Shown piece by piece: positions 21,551-30,800 of a stretch of DNA of 64,000 nucleotides. The notes beneath the pieces were generated by a model, which ran no database searches, was not told the DNA's origin, and worked only from the letters and a program-made list of their open reading frames with translations. A program made the position numbers and the translations under genes. Origin of the DNA: an uncultured Prochlorococcus sp. (GTDB taxonomy: Bacteria > Cyanobacteriota > Cyanobacteriia > PCC-6307 > Cyanobiaceae); contig CABYGI010000002.1 of assembly GCA_902518475.1 (NCBI GenBank), forward strand, positions 96,293-160,292, written 5' to 3'. The first letter of the stretch is position 1. Every line of letters starts with the position of its first letter.

Positions 21551-22513
21551 ATGTCAGATTTAAAACAATTAATTTCTATAATTGTTCCTGTTTTCAATGA
21601 AAGTGAGAGTATTGGTCTTTTATTGGATGAAGTTATAAATGTAATGTCATTTCATAAATTTAATTTTGAATTGATTGTTGTAAATGATGGTTCTAAAGAC
21701 AATACTCATCAAGTATTAAAACAACTAACTCTCAAAATTAAAGAATTGTCAGTTATTTCCCTTCGCAAAAACTATGGACAAGCTGCAGCAATGTCAGCTG
21801 GCTTTAATAATTCTAAAGGTGATATTGTCATTACTTTGGATGGTGATTTACAGAATGATCCAAATGATATACCTAAATTAATTTCTGAAATTAATAGTGG
21901 CTATGATTTGATTTGTGGGTGGAGGTTTGATAGGAAAGATAAATTAATTAATAGAAAGATTCCATCAAAAATAGCCAATAAATTAATAGCTCAGGTAACG
22001 GGTTTGAAATTGCATGACTATGGATGTTCATTAAAAGCTTTTAAGAAAGAAATAATAGATGATATTAAGCTTTATGGTGAACTTCACAGGTTTTTACCCG
22101 TTTTAGCAAATATTGAAGGTGCAAGAATCAAAGAAATTAAAGTAAATCATAGGAGTAGGCAATATGGATCCAGTAAATATGGAATTGATAGAACTTTTAG
22201 AGTTTTAATGGATTTACTAACTGTTTGGTTTATGACTAAATTTTTAACAAGGCCGATGTATGGATTTGGTTTTGTTGGAATTATAAGTATTTTCATTAGC
22301 CTTGCGATAAGTTCTTATTTGATAGTTTCAAAAATAATGGGTGAGGATATTGGAAATCGTCCGTTGCTGATGTTTGCATTAATATTAGGAATTGCTGGTG
22401 TTCAATTATTTAGCTTTGGATTGTTGAGCGAACTTTTAATTAGGACATATCATGAAAGTCAAAGTCGTCCAATTTACAGAATTAGATCAATAAACAGTGC
22501 TAAGCAAAATTGA
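21551..22513 (+). CDS. Family 2 glycosyltransferase with C-terminal TM helices (DPM1/GtrB/ArnC-like)
   Basis: IIVPVFNESESIGLLLDEV, NDGSKDNT, DGDLQNDP, QYGSSKYG, two C-terminal hydrophobic segments. Confidence 0.88.
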   Translation: MSDLKQLISIIVPVFNESESIGLLLDEVINVMSFHKFNFELIVVNDGSKDNTHQVLKQLTLKIKELSVISLRKNYGQAAAMSAGFNNSKGDIVITLDGDLQNDPNDIPKLISEINSGYDLICGWRFDRKDKLINRKIPSKIANKLIAQVTGLKLHDYGCSLKAFKKEIIDDIKLYGELHRFLPVLANIEGARIKEIKVNHRSRQYGSSKYGIDRTFRVLMDLLTVWFMTKFLTRPMYGFGFVGIISIFISLAISSYLIVSKIMGEDIGNRPLLMFALILGIAGVQLFSFGLLSELLIRTYHESQSRPIYRIRSINSAKQN

Positions 22514-22517
22514 TTGT

Positions 22518-22910
22518 TTACTTGAACTGTCTTATTAATAAAGCTGAAATTTCAACGACTTCAGGAGAAATATCTCTTAAGCCTTTTCGTAAAATTGGTA
22601 ATGTTGATTTATCAGCCAATTCTTCCGCAATTTTTAAGGCCTTTAATTTATTTTCTGTATTGCCTTGAAAAAGACTAAACATTTTATTTCTTTGAGAATT
22701 TTTGTAAAATACTGAGTACTTTTTTTCTTTGTGATTGTATAAATAACTATTTTTTTTTGATAGAAATTTATTCTTGCTTTTTTTATTTTTTTTTAATTTA
22801 ATAGAATTTAAATTGCTTTTATTTATTAACTTTTTAAAGCTTCTTTTTTGAAAAACTAGAAGTAATATTCCTATAAAAATAATAAGTAAAATTGCGAAAA
22901 AATTTAACAT
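22518..22910 (-). CDS. Hypothetical protein: N-terminal TM segment, Lys-rich linker, C-terminal HEAT-like helices
   Basis: Translation MLNFFAILLIIFIGILLLVF...KALKIAEELADKSTLPILRKGLRDISPEVVEISALLIRQFK. Confidence 0.6.
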   Translation of the reverse strand: MLNFFAILLIIFIGILLLVFQKRSFKKLINKSNLNSIKLKKNKKSKNKFLSKKNSYLYNHKEKKYSVFYKNSQRNKMFSLFQGNTENKLKALKIAEELADKSTLPILRKGLRDISPEVVEISALLIRQFK

Positions 22911-23002
22911 GTAAAAAGTTAATAATTTTTATATCATCCAGTAATAAAATTAACACTATTTCGCAGATAAATACTAGAGTGTCTAAAGATGTTTAAAGAA
23001 CT

Positions 23003-23116
23003 ATGCCATCTGATTTACCAAGTCTTTTACCTTCAATTTTTGTTCCATTAATTGGTATAGCAATGCCTGCTGTTTTTATCGTATTGATTGGAAGATTAAT
23101 CACAGCTACTGAATAA
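23003..23116 (+). CDS. psaI: Photosystem I reaction center subunit VIII
   Basis: Own translation MPSDLPSLLPSIFVPLIGIAMPAVFIVLIGRLITATE*, immediately upstream of psaL; absent from the ORF track because it is short. Confidence 0.85.
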   Translation: MPSDLPSLLPSIFVPLIGIAMPAVFIVLIGRLITATE

Positions 23117-23143
23117 ATTATCAAACACCAAACTATTAAAAAA

Positions 23144-23743
23144 ATGAGCGACTTTCAAAAATCATTCTCCGAATCAACAAGTTCTATTAAGTTTGATGAG
23201 AAATACATAGATACTTCTGTACAACCAAATGATATTGGCGTAGCAGAACAATGGGCAGTAAGAACAGTTGCTGATCCTTGTGTTGGTAATTTAGCTACTC
23301 CAGTTAATAGTGGTTATTTTACAAAAGCCTTTATTAATAATTTACCTTTTTATAGAGAAGGTATTTCCCCTAATTTTAGAGGTTTAGAAACTGGAGCAGC
23401 TTTTGGATATCTTCTATACGGACCTTTTACTATGACTGGCCCATTAAGAAATTCTGAATTTGCTCTAACAGCTGGACTTCTCGCTACTATTGGAGCTGTT
23501 CACATTTTGACAGCACTTTTTGTTCTATACAATGCACCTGGTAAAGCACCTAATGTTCAACCTCCAGATGCGACTGTTAATAATCCGCCAAAGGACTTAT
23601 TTACAAGAGCTGGTTGGGCTGATTTTACAAGTGGATTTTGGTTAGGAGGCTGTGGAGGAGCTGTTTTTGCTTGGTTACTTGTTGGGACATTGCACTTAGA
23701 TACCATAATGCCAATCATTAAAAATATTTGGACTGCTGGTTAA
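23144..23743 (+). CDS. psaL: Photosystem I reaction center subunit XI
   Basis: Translation ([48 protein letters not shown]). Confidence 0.97.
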   Translation: MSDFQKSFSESTSSIKFDEKYIDTSVQPNDIGVAEQWAVRTVADPCVGNLATPVNSGYFTKAFINNLPFYREGISPNFRGLETGAAFGYLLYGPFTMTGPLRNSEFALTAGLLATIGAVHILTALFVLYNAPGKAPNVQPPDATVNNPPKDLFTRAGWADFTSGFWLGGCGGAVFAWLLVGTLHLDTIMPIIKNIWTAG

Positions 23744-23759
23744 TTCCTAAATAAAAGAA

Positions 23760-23810
23760 TAAGTAATATTTAAATTTAATTTAAAATTTAAAGGTGAGCT
23801 CTATTACTTA
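23760..23810. terminator. Candidate bidirectional terminator between convergent psaL and the NlpC/P60 gene
   Basis: Nested dyads: TAAGTAATA...TATTACTTA outside TTTAAATTT-aattta-AAATTTAAA. Confidence 0.45.
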
Positions 23811-24566
23811 ACGTATAGTACGGTCCCATCTATAATTTCTAACTACTCTTCCTGCCGAAATTAGTTTAGATTTATAATGCAATGAGATTTTATCATTAGA
23901 CTTTTTTAGGGTATCTAATCCTATTCCATTTCTGCCAAAATCCATGCCAGAACTATGGTAATAGAATCCGTCTCCTTTGTAGATTCCAATATGATCACAT
24001 TTTTCTTTATTTCCAAAAAATAAAAGATCGCCAGGTCTTAGAGCCGCATACGATTCTTTGTAATAAAAAAGGTGCTTAGAAAAACTTTTTATTTGAAAAG
24101 AGTCTCGAGGTATATAAATTTGATGCTTTAAAAAAGCAGTCTGAATTAATCCAGAACAATCAAAATTGGGTCCTAATGTACCTCCCCAAAGATATTCATT
24201 ATTTAACTCAGATTGATCCTTGATCCATTTTAAAATTGAGTTAACTTTATTTTTTATAAAGAAGTGTTCATTTTCTAAACTATTATTTTTTTTGAATTCG
24301 TATTTCTCAATAATTAATCCATCTAAATTTATCCAACAGACGTAACCATCTTCATATAGTTGAACTAGTATTCTTGAAAATTTATGGTTTTTTTGATAAT
24401 TATTTGGATAAATAAGCCTAAAAATTCTATTTTTAAATATTTCAGTAACTAATTTATTTTCTGTTTCATTTTGATATCCCGAAATATTAACTTTTAATTT
24501 CCACCAAATAGTTTTTGAAAAATTAGTTTGTTTAAATAGTGAGATAGGATTTTTATAAATTTTCAT
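23808..24566 (-). CDS. NlpC/P60-family cell-wall peptidase
   Basis: Catalytic Cys region NFDCSGLIQTAF, PGDLLFFG, DHIGIYKGDGFYYHSSG. Confidence 0.88.
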   Translation of the reverse strand: MKIYKNPISLFKQTNFSKTIWWKLKVNISGYQNETENKLVTEIFKNRIFRLIYPNNYQKNHKFSRILVQLYEDGYVCWINLDGLIIEKYEFKKNNSLENEHFFIKNKVNSILKWIKDQSELNNEYLWGGTLGPNFDCSGLIQTAFLKHQIYIPRDSFQIKSFSKHLFYYKESYAALRPGDLLFFGNKEKCDHIGIYKGDGFYYHSSGMDFGRNGIGLDTLKKSNDKISLHYKSKLISAGRVVRNYRWDRTIR

Positions 24567-24569
24567 ACA

Positions 24570-25478
24570 ATGTCCTTTTACTATTTAAGTCAGGAGATGG
24601 GTCTAGCCTTAAATGATATTTTAAGGAGAGTATTCTCTCATAATAAAGATTTTTCAAGAGAGGATATTTCGATAACTTGGATTAATTATAAAAGTGAAAA
24701 TAAAAGTGTATTTAAAGGTTTTGGAACTGGCATTAATAATAAAAAAATGTTTTACCCTGCCAGCATAGTCAAGTTAGTTTATGGCCTTGCTGCATTTTAT
24801 TGGATTAAAAAAGGAAGTTTATTATTATCAGATGAAATTATTGATGCAGTAGGGAAAATGTTGTCTTTCTCCAGTAATAATGCAACAAGCTTTTTAATTG
24901 ATTTACTTACTGGAACAACAAGTGGACCTCGTATTGAGGGCGAATCATGGGAAAATTGGAAATACCAAAGAAATATAATAAATGATTGGCTACATGATTT
25001 AAATTGGGAAGAATTGGTTGGTATAAATTGCTGTCAGAAGACTTGGGATGATGGACCATTTGGTCGTGAGAAAGAATTTTATGGATATGATAATGAAAAT
25101 AGAAACGCTATGAACTCTGATTCTGCTGCACGGGTTTTGGAGGAAATTATGATTCATATTGATTATCAAGAAAATAATTTAAATTTGCGAAGTTTTTTAA
25201 AAAGAAATTTAAATAAAGTTGTTCTTAAAAAGGATTCTCTTAATCAAATAGATGGTTTTCTGGGTGAAGGATTACCAGAAAGTATTAATCTTTGGAGTAA
25301 AGCAGGCTTAATGTCTGAAGTTAGACATGATTCAGCTTGGTGGATTAATAATCAATCTCTACAAACTTTATTAGTAGTTTTTTGTAATGGAGAACAATAT
25401 TCCAAAGATTCTTCCCTTTTACCATTGATAGCAAAAGAAGTATACGATTTTAATAAGAGATATACTATTGAGGACTAA
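24570..25478 (+). CDS. Serine beta-lactamase/class A PBP-like hydrolase
   Basis: SxxK in YPASIVKLVYGLA, SxN in SFSSNNATSF, KAG in SKAGLMSEVRHDSAWW; an internal ATG (MGLALNDIL) is an alternative start. Confidence 0.75.
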   Translation: MSFYYLSQEMGLALNDILRRVFSHNKDFSREDISITWINYKSENKSVFKGFGTGINNKKMFYPASIVKLVYGLAAFYWIKKGSLLLSDEIIDAVGKMLSFSSNNATSFLIDLLTGTTSGPRIEGESWENWKYQRNIINDWLHDLNWEELVGINCCQKTWDDGPFGREKEFYGYDNENRNAMNSDSAARVLEEIMIHIDYQENNLNLRSFLKRNLNKVVLKKDSLNQIDGFLGEGLPESINLWSKAGLMSEVRHDSAWWINNQSLQTLLVVFCNGEQYSKDSSLLPLIAKEVYDFNKRYTIED

Positions 25479-25687
25479 AGTGAATCTTCTAAGAAATTAG
25501 AATCTAATTTGTCGGTATAGGCTTCATAAGGTAACATCATTACTTCTTCAAAATCTAAATCATTCATAATCCATTCTCTATATTCTGCTAACAAACTTTT
25601 TCTATCTTCATTATCTAATTCATAAATACGCAATGCCGTATCTTTAAAATTTTCTTTTATTAAATTTTCAATTTCTTTCTTCATCAT
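25475..25687 (-). CDS. Hypothetical 70-aa acidic protein
   Basis: ORF directly downstream of the resolvase-like gene (1-nt gap), codon usage consistent with real genes; no family recognised. Confidence 0.55.
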   Translation of the reverse strand: MMKKEIENLIKENFKDTALRIYELDNEDRKSLLAEYREWIMNDLDFEEVMMLPYEAYTDKLDSNFLEDSL

Positions 25688-25688
25688 T

Positions 25689-26363
25689 TTATGTTAGTTC
25701 TCCCTCCAAAATCACTCTCCTAATTGTTGATAAAGCAATTCCAGTTTGTGATCTGATTGATCGATATGAATATCCTTCATTACGTAATCTGATTACTAAA
25801 GATTCTTTTAAAGGACTTATTTTGGGCCTGCCTCCCAAATTATTTCCAGATAATTTTCTGCGTAATAGTTGTTCTTTTTTCCTTTCACCTAAACTTTTGT
25901 CTTCTAAATTATCTAATTCATATAAAATCTTAAAAATTGAAGAGTTTGCATTAGAAGATTTATTAGCGGCAAAAAAACCAGTCAAAGTTCGCAATTGAAT
26001 ATCCTTATTAATAAGTTTATTTATTGTTATCAAACATTCTTTTTTATTTTTAAATGCTCGATCAAGCTGAGTTATTATTAATTTATCGCCTTTTGATAAG
26101 GAATTTATAGCTTTATTGAGTTGGGGTTTGATTTCTTCATCTAAACTTATAAATTCAGAGAATACTAAACTGCAACCCTCATCCTTCAAAATTTTTATTT
26201 GCTCTTCTAAATATTCATATTCATTATGAGTAGCTCTAGCATAACCTATTGCTTTAGAGTTTTTATTTTTTTCCGATAATAAAATACGTTTTCTTTTAAA
26301 TTTAAAAGTCAATGTTTTATTACATATATTTTTTACTGTATCAATAAATAAATAAAAAAACAC
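25689..26363 (-). CDS. Serine recombinase (resolvase/invertase)-like protein with C-terminal HTH
   Basis: AIGYARATHNEYEYLEEQIKILKDEG, DKLIITQLDRAFKN, and HTH GGRPKISPLKESLVIRLRNEGYSYRSIRSQTGIALSTIRRV. Confidence 0.75.
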   Translation of the reverse strand: MFFYLFIDTVKNICNKTLTFKFKRKRILLSEKNKNSKAIGYARATHNEYEYLEEQIKILKDEGCSLVFSEFISLDEEIKPQLNKAINSLSKGDKLIITQLDRAFKNKKECLITINKLINKDIQLRTLTGFFAANKSSNANSSIFKILYELDNLEDKSLGERKKEQLLRRKLSGNNLGGRPKISPLKESLVIRLRNEGYSYRSIRSQTGIALSTIRRVILEGELT

Positions 26364-26656
26364 TTTTTAGTACAAAATATTTCATATATTATTAAATTTT
26401 TGGATTTATTATTAAAGTTAGTACGTTCTGATATCTGTATTAAAAATAACGTTATGAAATATGATTTAATTTTAGTTAATGAAACAAAAACTTCGTGTTA
26501 ACAAGTAAATTTAATTGAGATTTTCTAAACTGCAGAAAGATTAGTTCAATTCATTTATTTATTTACCTCTGTTGAATGAGCTACATGATTGAAATTATTA
26601 ATAGTTAATTCAAAATGTTTTTAGTAAAATGAAAGTACAGGCTAGAAAAAATTAAT

Positions 26657-27550
26657 TTGACTAATAATTCCAATAGTTTAATTTCAAAACCTGATTGGTT
26701 AAGAGTAAAAGCTCCGCAAATTGAAAGAATTGGGAATACTACAAATTTGTTAAGTGATTTAAATCTCAATACTGTATGTCAAGAGGCGAGTTGTCCAAAT
26801 ATTGGTGAATGTTTTGCAAGTGGAACTGCCACTTTCCTTATTATGGGTCCTGGCTGTACTAGGGCATGTCCATATTGCGATATTGATTTTGATAGATCTA
26901 AAAGAGAATTAGATCCAACAGAACCATATCGTTTAGCCGAAGCTGTTTATAGAATGCAGCTTAAACATGTTGTAATCACATCAGTTAATAGAGACGATCT
27001 TGAGGATGGTGGCGCATCTCAATTTTTTGAATGTGTTTATCAAGTAAGAAACAAATCTCCTGAAACTACTATTGAGCTTTTAATACCTGATCTTTGTGGC
27101 AACTGGAAAGCGCTTGAAAAAGTTCTTGATTCAAATCCAAACGTTTTAAACCATAATATTGAGACTGTGTCTTCGCTATATAAAAAAGTAAGACCTCAGG
27201 GTAAATATGAGAGAACTCTTGAGTTGCTAAAAAGGACCAGAGAATATTCTCCAAAAGTTTATATAAAGTCAGGCTTTATGCTTGGTTTAGGGGAAAAAGA
27301 TGAGGAGGTCTTAAGTCTTCTTAAGGATCTAAAAAGTAATTTTGTTGACATTGTTACTATTGGCCAATACTTATCTCCTGGCCCTAATCATTTACCTGTT
27401 CAAAGATTTGTGAGCCCCTCAAAATTTGATTATTATAAAGTTTTCGGGGAAAAAGATTTGGACTTTATGCAAGTAGTTAGTTCTCCTTTAACTCGTAGCA
27501 GTTACCATGCTGAAGAAATTCAAAAACTTATGAAAAAGTTTCCAAAATAA
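26657..27550 (+). CDS. lipA: Lipoyl synthase (TTG start)
   Basis: Radical SAM motif [11 protein letters not shown]; second cluster [12 protein letters not shown]. Confidence 0.96.
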   Translation: MTNNSNSLISKPDWLRVKAPQIERIGNTTNLLSDLNLNTVCQEASCPNIGECFASGTATFLIMGPGCTRACPYCDIDFDRSKRELDPTEPYRLAEAVYRMQLKHVVITSVNRDDLEDGGASQFFECVYQVRNKSPETTIELLIPDLCGNWKALEKVLDSNPNVLNHNIETVSSLYKKVRPQGKYERTLELLKRTREYSPKVYIKSGFMLGLGEKDEEVLSLLKDLKSNFVDIVTIGQYLSPGPNHLPVQRFVSPSKFDYYKVFGEKDLDFMQVVSSPLTRSSYHAEEIQKLMKKFPK

Positions 27551-27556
27551 TTCTTT

Positions 27557-27850
27557 TCATTTATTCGAATCTACCCACTCATTTAATTTCCATTCAACTA
27601 AATCATTTTTAATCATTGGATCATTCTTAATGATATTAAGTGCATTTTTATAATTATTCATTTCAAGAATGAGTAATCCGCCGTCACCTGGCCTCTTTAA
27701 CTCATCTACCAAAAAACCACTTTTAATATTAATTCCCTCTTTTTTTAATTTTTTTATCCAATCAATATGTTTGCTAATTATTTTTCGTTTTAAATCATTA
27801 TTAATTAAGTATTCTTTTTTTATAGTTTCAGTTTTTACAAAGAAGGGCAT
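27557..27850 (-). CDS. YciI-like family protein
   Basis: MPFFVKTETIKKEYL...HIDWIKKLKKEGI...GGLLILEMNNYKNALNIIKNDPMI...EWKLNEW. Confidence 0.7.
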   Translation of the reverse strand: MPFFVKTETIKKEYLINNDLKRKIISKHIDWIKKLKKEGINIKSGFLVDELKRPGDGGLLILEMNNYKNALNIIKNDPMIKNDLVEWKLNEWVDSNK

Positions 27851-30800
27851 TTAGATTTTCTTTATGCCAAGCATCTCTTCTTCGCTTGGTGGAACAATTA
27901 ATTTAAACTTACTCTTAAGATGAGGCCAATTTTCAATTATTTTGGCAGCCTTCAAGCTATTTGTTTTTGCTCGATATTCTCTTATAATTTCCAATAAAAT
28001 TTCTTCCTGCTTTGAAGAAGTTATTTGATGAATGCTAACTATTTCTTGGTTAACTTTATTACTTAAATCATTATTCTCATCGATTATAAAAGCTATTCCA
28101 CCAGTCATGCCCGCACCAATATTCCTTCCTGTGGAACCTAGAATCACTACTTTCCCACCAGTCATGTATTCACAGCAATGATCACCTGCTCCCTCTGTAA
28201 CTGCTGTAGCACCACTATTTCTTACTGCAAATCTTTCTCCCGATTTTCCTAATGCAAATAATTTCCCACCAGTTGCTCCATACAGGCACGTATTTCCAAG
28301 TATGACTTGTTCGGAGGAGATTTTATCTATTTTTGGTGGAATTATTGTGAGTATTCCTCCATTCATTCCTTTACAAACATAATCATTAGCTTCTCCGATT
28401 AATTGAACATTCATTCCCTTCAATAAAAAGGCACCAAAGCTTTGTCCGGCATAGCCTTTGAAATTTAAGTTGAGTTCGCCATTGAAGCCAGTGTTGCCAT
28501 GAATTTCTGCGATTTCGCCGGATATTTTCGCACAAACACTTCTATCTGTATTTTTTATCTCGATTTCTTTGGTTAATTTTTCGTGATTTTTAATTGAATC
28601 TATAAATTCTTTATCAATCAAAAATTCGTCTTCTAGTACAGGACCATTACTATGAGCATTTTTTGAATGTTTTAACCATGATCTATCAGTGGTTGAATGT
28701 TCATTATTTACTAAAGAAGAAAGATCGATATTTGAAGTTTTTGGAAGATGGATATTTCTTGCAGAAAGAAATTCCTGATTACCAATCAGTTCTTCCATAT
28801 TAGAAACACCTATACTACTCATTATTTGTCTAACTTCTTCAGCAATATACAAGAAAAAATTGACAACATTTTCTGGAATACCTTTAAATCTTTTTCTTAA
28901 TTCTTCTTTTTGAGTAGCAACTCCAACAGGACACTTGTTTGTATGACAAACCCGAGCCATTATGCATCCTTCAGCAATCATCGCTACAGAACCGAAACCG
29001 TATTCTTCGGCACCTAGTAAAGCTGCAATAACTACATCCCAACCTGTTTTAAGACCTCCATCAGTTCTCAAAATTACTCTTTCACGTAAGTTATTCTCTA
29101 AGAGAGATTTATGAACCTCAGCAACACCTAGTTCCCATGGTAAACCTGCATGTTTAATAGAACTTAGGGGTGAAGCACCTGTACCTCCGTCATGGCCTGA
29201 AATTTGAATTACATCTGCATTAGCTTTGCTTACTCCAGCAGCGATAGTGCCAATACCAATTTCAGAAACAAGTTTGACGCTCACTTTCGCTTTTGGATGA
29301 ACTTGGTGTAAGTCATGGATAAGTTGAGCTAAATCTTCAATTGAATAAATATCATGATGAGGGGGCGGAGATATTAGAGCTACTCCAGGTTTACTATTTC
29401 TTAGTTTTGCGATGTAAGAATCAACTTTTGGACCTGGTAATTGTCCCCCTTCTCCAGGTTTTGCTCCTTGAGCCATTTTAATTTCGAGTTGTTTACCACT
29501 TCTTAGATATTCAGGTGTTACTCCAAATCTACCTGATGCTATTTGTTTGATAGCCGAGCATGCTGTATCTCCATTTTCTAGACCTTTAATGTAAGGCAAG
29601 GTTGCTGATTGAGTATTTTCATCGATATCATTTAAAACATTAAAACGAGCTGGATCTTCTCCCCCTTCTCCACTATTACTCTTACCACCAATTCTATTCA
29701 TTGCAATTGCTAAAACTTCATGTGCTTCTCTTGATAAAGCACCCAAGCTCATTCCTCCAGTACAGAACCTTTTGCAAATTGATTCAACGCTTTCAACTTC
29801 CTCCAATGGAATGCTTTTTCTTTTTGAATTAATTGTTAGTAAATCTCTTAGAGATGTTGTCGGTCTATGACTAATGAGTTTTTTGTAAGTTTCAAAATGG
29901 TCGTATCCTGGTCCTTGTTTTACAGCTGAATGTAAAACTTTGGACATCTCTGGATTATTGGAATGATATTCTCCATTATTCCTAAATTGTACAAATCCTA
30001 GAAATTCTAATTTCTTTAAATCGATCTCTGGATATGCTTTAGTATGTATTGAAAGTGTTTCGTTAGTTAATTCTTTTAATGTAATGCCAGCGATGCGGCT
30101 TGTTGTACCATCAAATCCAATTTTTATTAAGTCAGAACCAAGGCCTACAGCTTCAAAAATTTGTGCGCCATGGTAACTAGATAAAAGTGAGATACCTATT
30201 TTCGAAAGAATTTTTCTTAGACCGTCTTCTAAAGCTTTTTTAATATTTTCTTGAACATCAATTATTGATAATGGATTTATTTTTTTGCTATCAATTAGTT
30301 TTTGTGTTTTTGGATGTTTTAACCAGTGCCTGCCTGCTTCGAAGGTCAACCAAGGGCAAACCGCGCTTGCACCATAACCAATTAAACAAGCCAAGTGGTG
30401 TGTGCTCCAACATTGGCCTGTTTCAATAATTAGAGAAGCTTTTAGCCTAATTTCTTTTTTTAGAAGATAATGATGAATCGCTCCAACAGCAAGCAGAGGA
30501 GGTATAAAAGTCTTTTTTGGATTAATTCCCTTATCAGAAATAATAATCAAAGAGCAACCTTCTTTAATAGAGATCTCACTCTGTTTACAAATTGCTTTTA
30601 ATTGGTTCTCTAAGCCTTGAACACCTTCCTCAATATCAAACAAACTTGAAATTGTTTGATATTGAATTTTTGATTTTTTAATGGAAATGAGTTCTTCCTC
30701 TTTGAGAATTGGACTTTTTAAATGAACAAAAGGTTTAGGATCTTTAATCTCAAATGGTGTACATCTTTCTCCAAGATGCATCTCTAAACTCATTACTAGT

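Noticed and set aside
24570-25478. Acquired antibiotic-resistance beta-lactamase
   Set aside because: Non-standard third motif (KAG), no mobile context, native AT-rich composition; a cell-wall type hydrolase is more likely.
25689-26656. Phase-variable invertible segment controlled by the serine recombinase-like gene
   Set aside because: Only a 10-bp AT-only inverted pair was found in the adjacent gap, within chance expectation, and the catalytic residues look altered.
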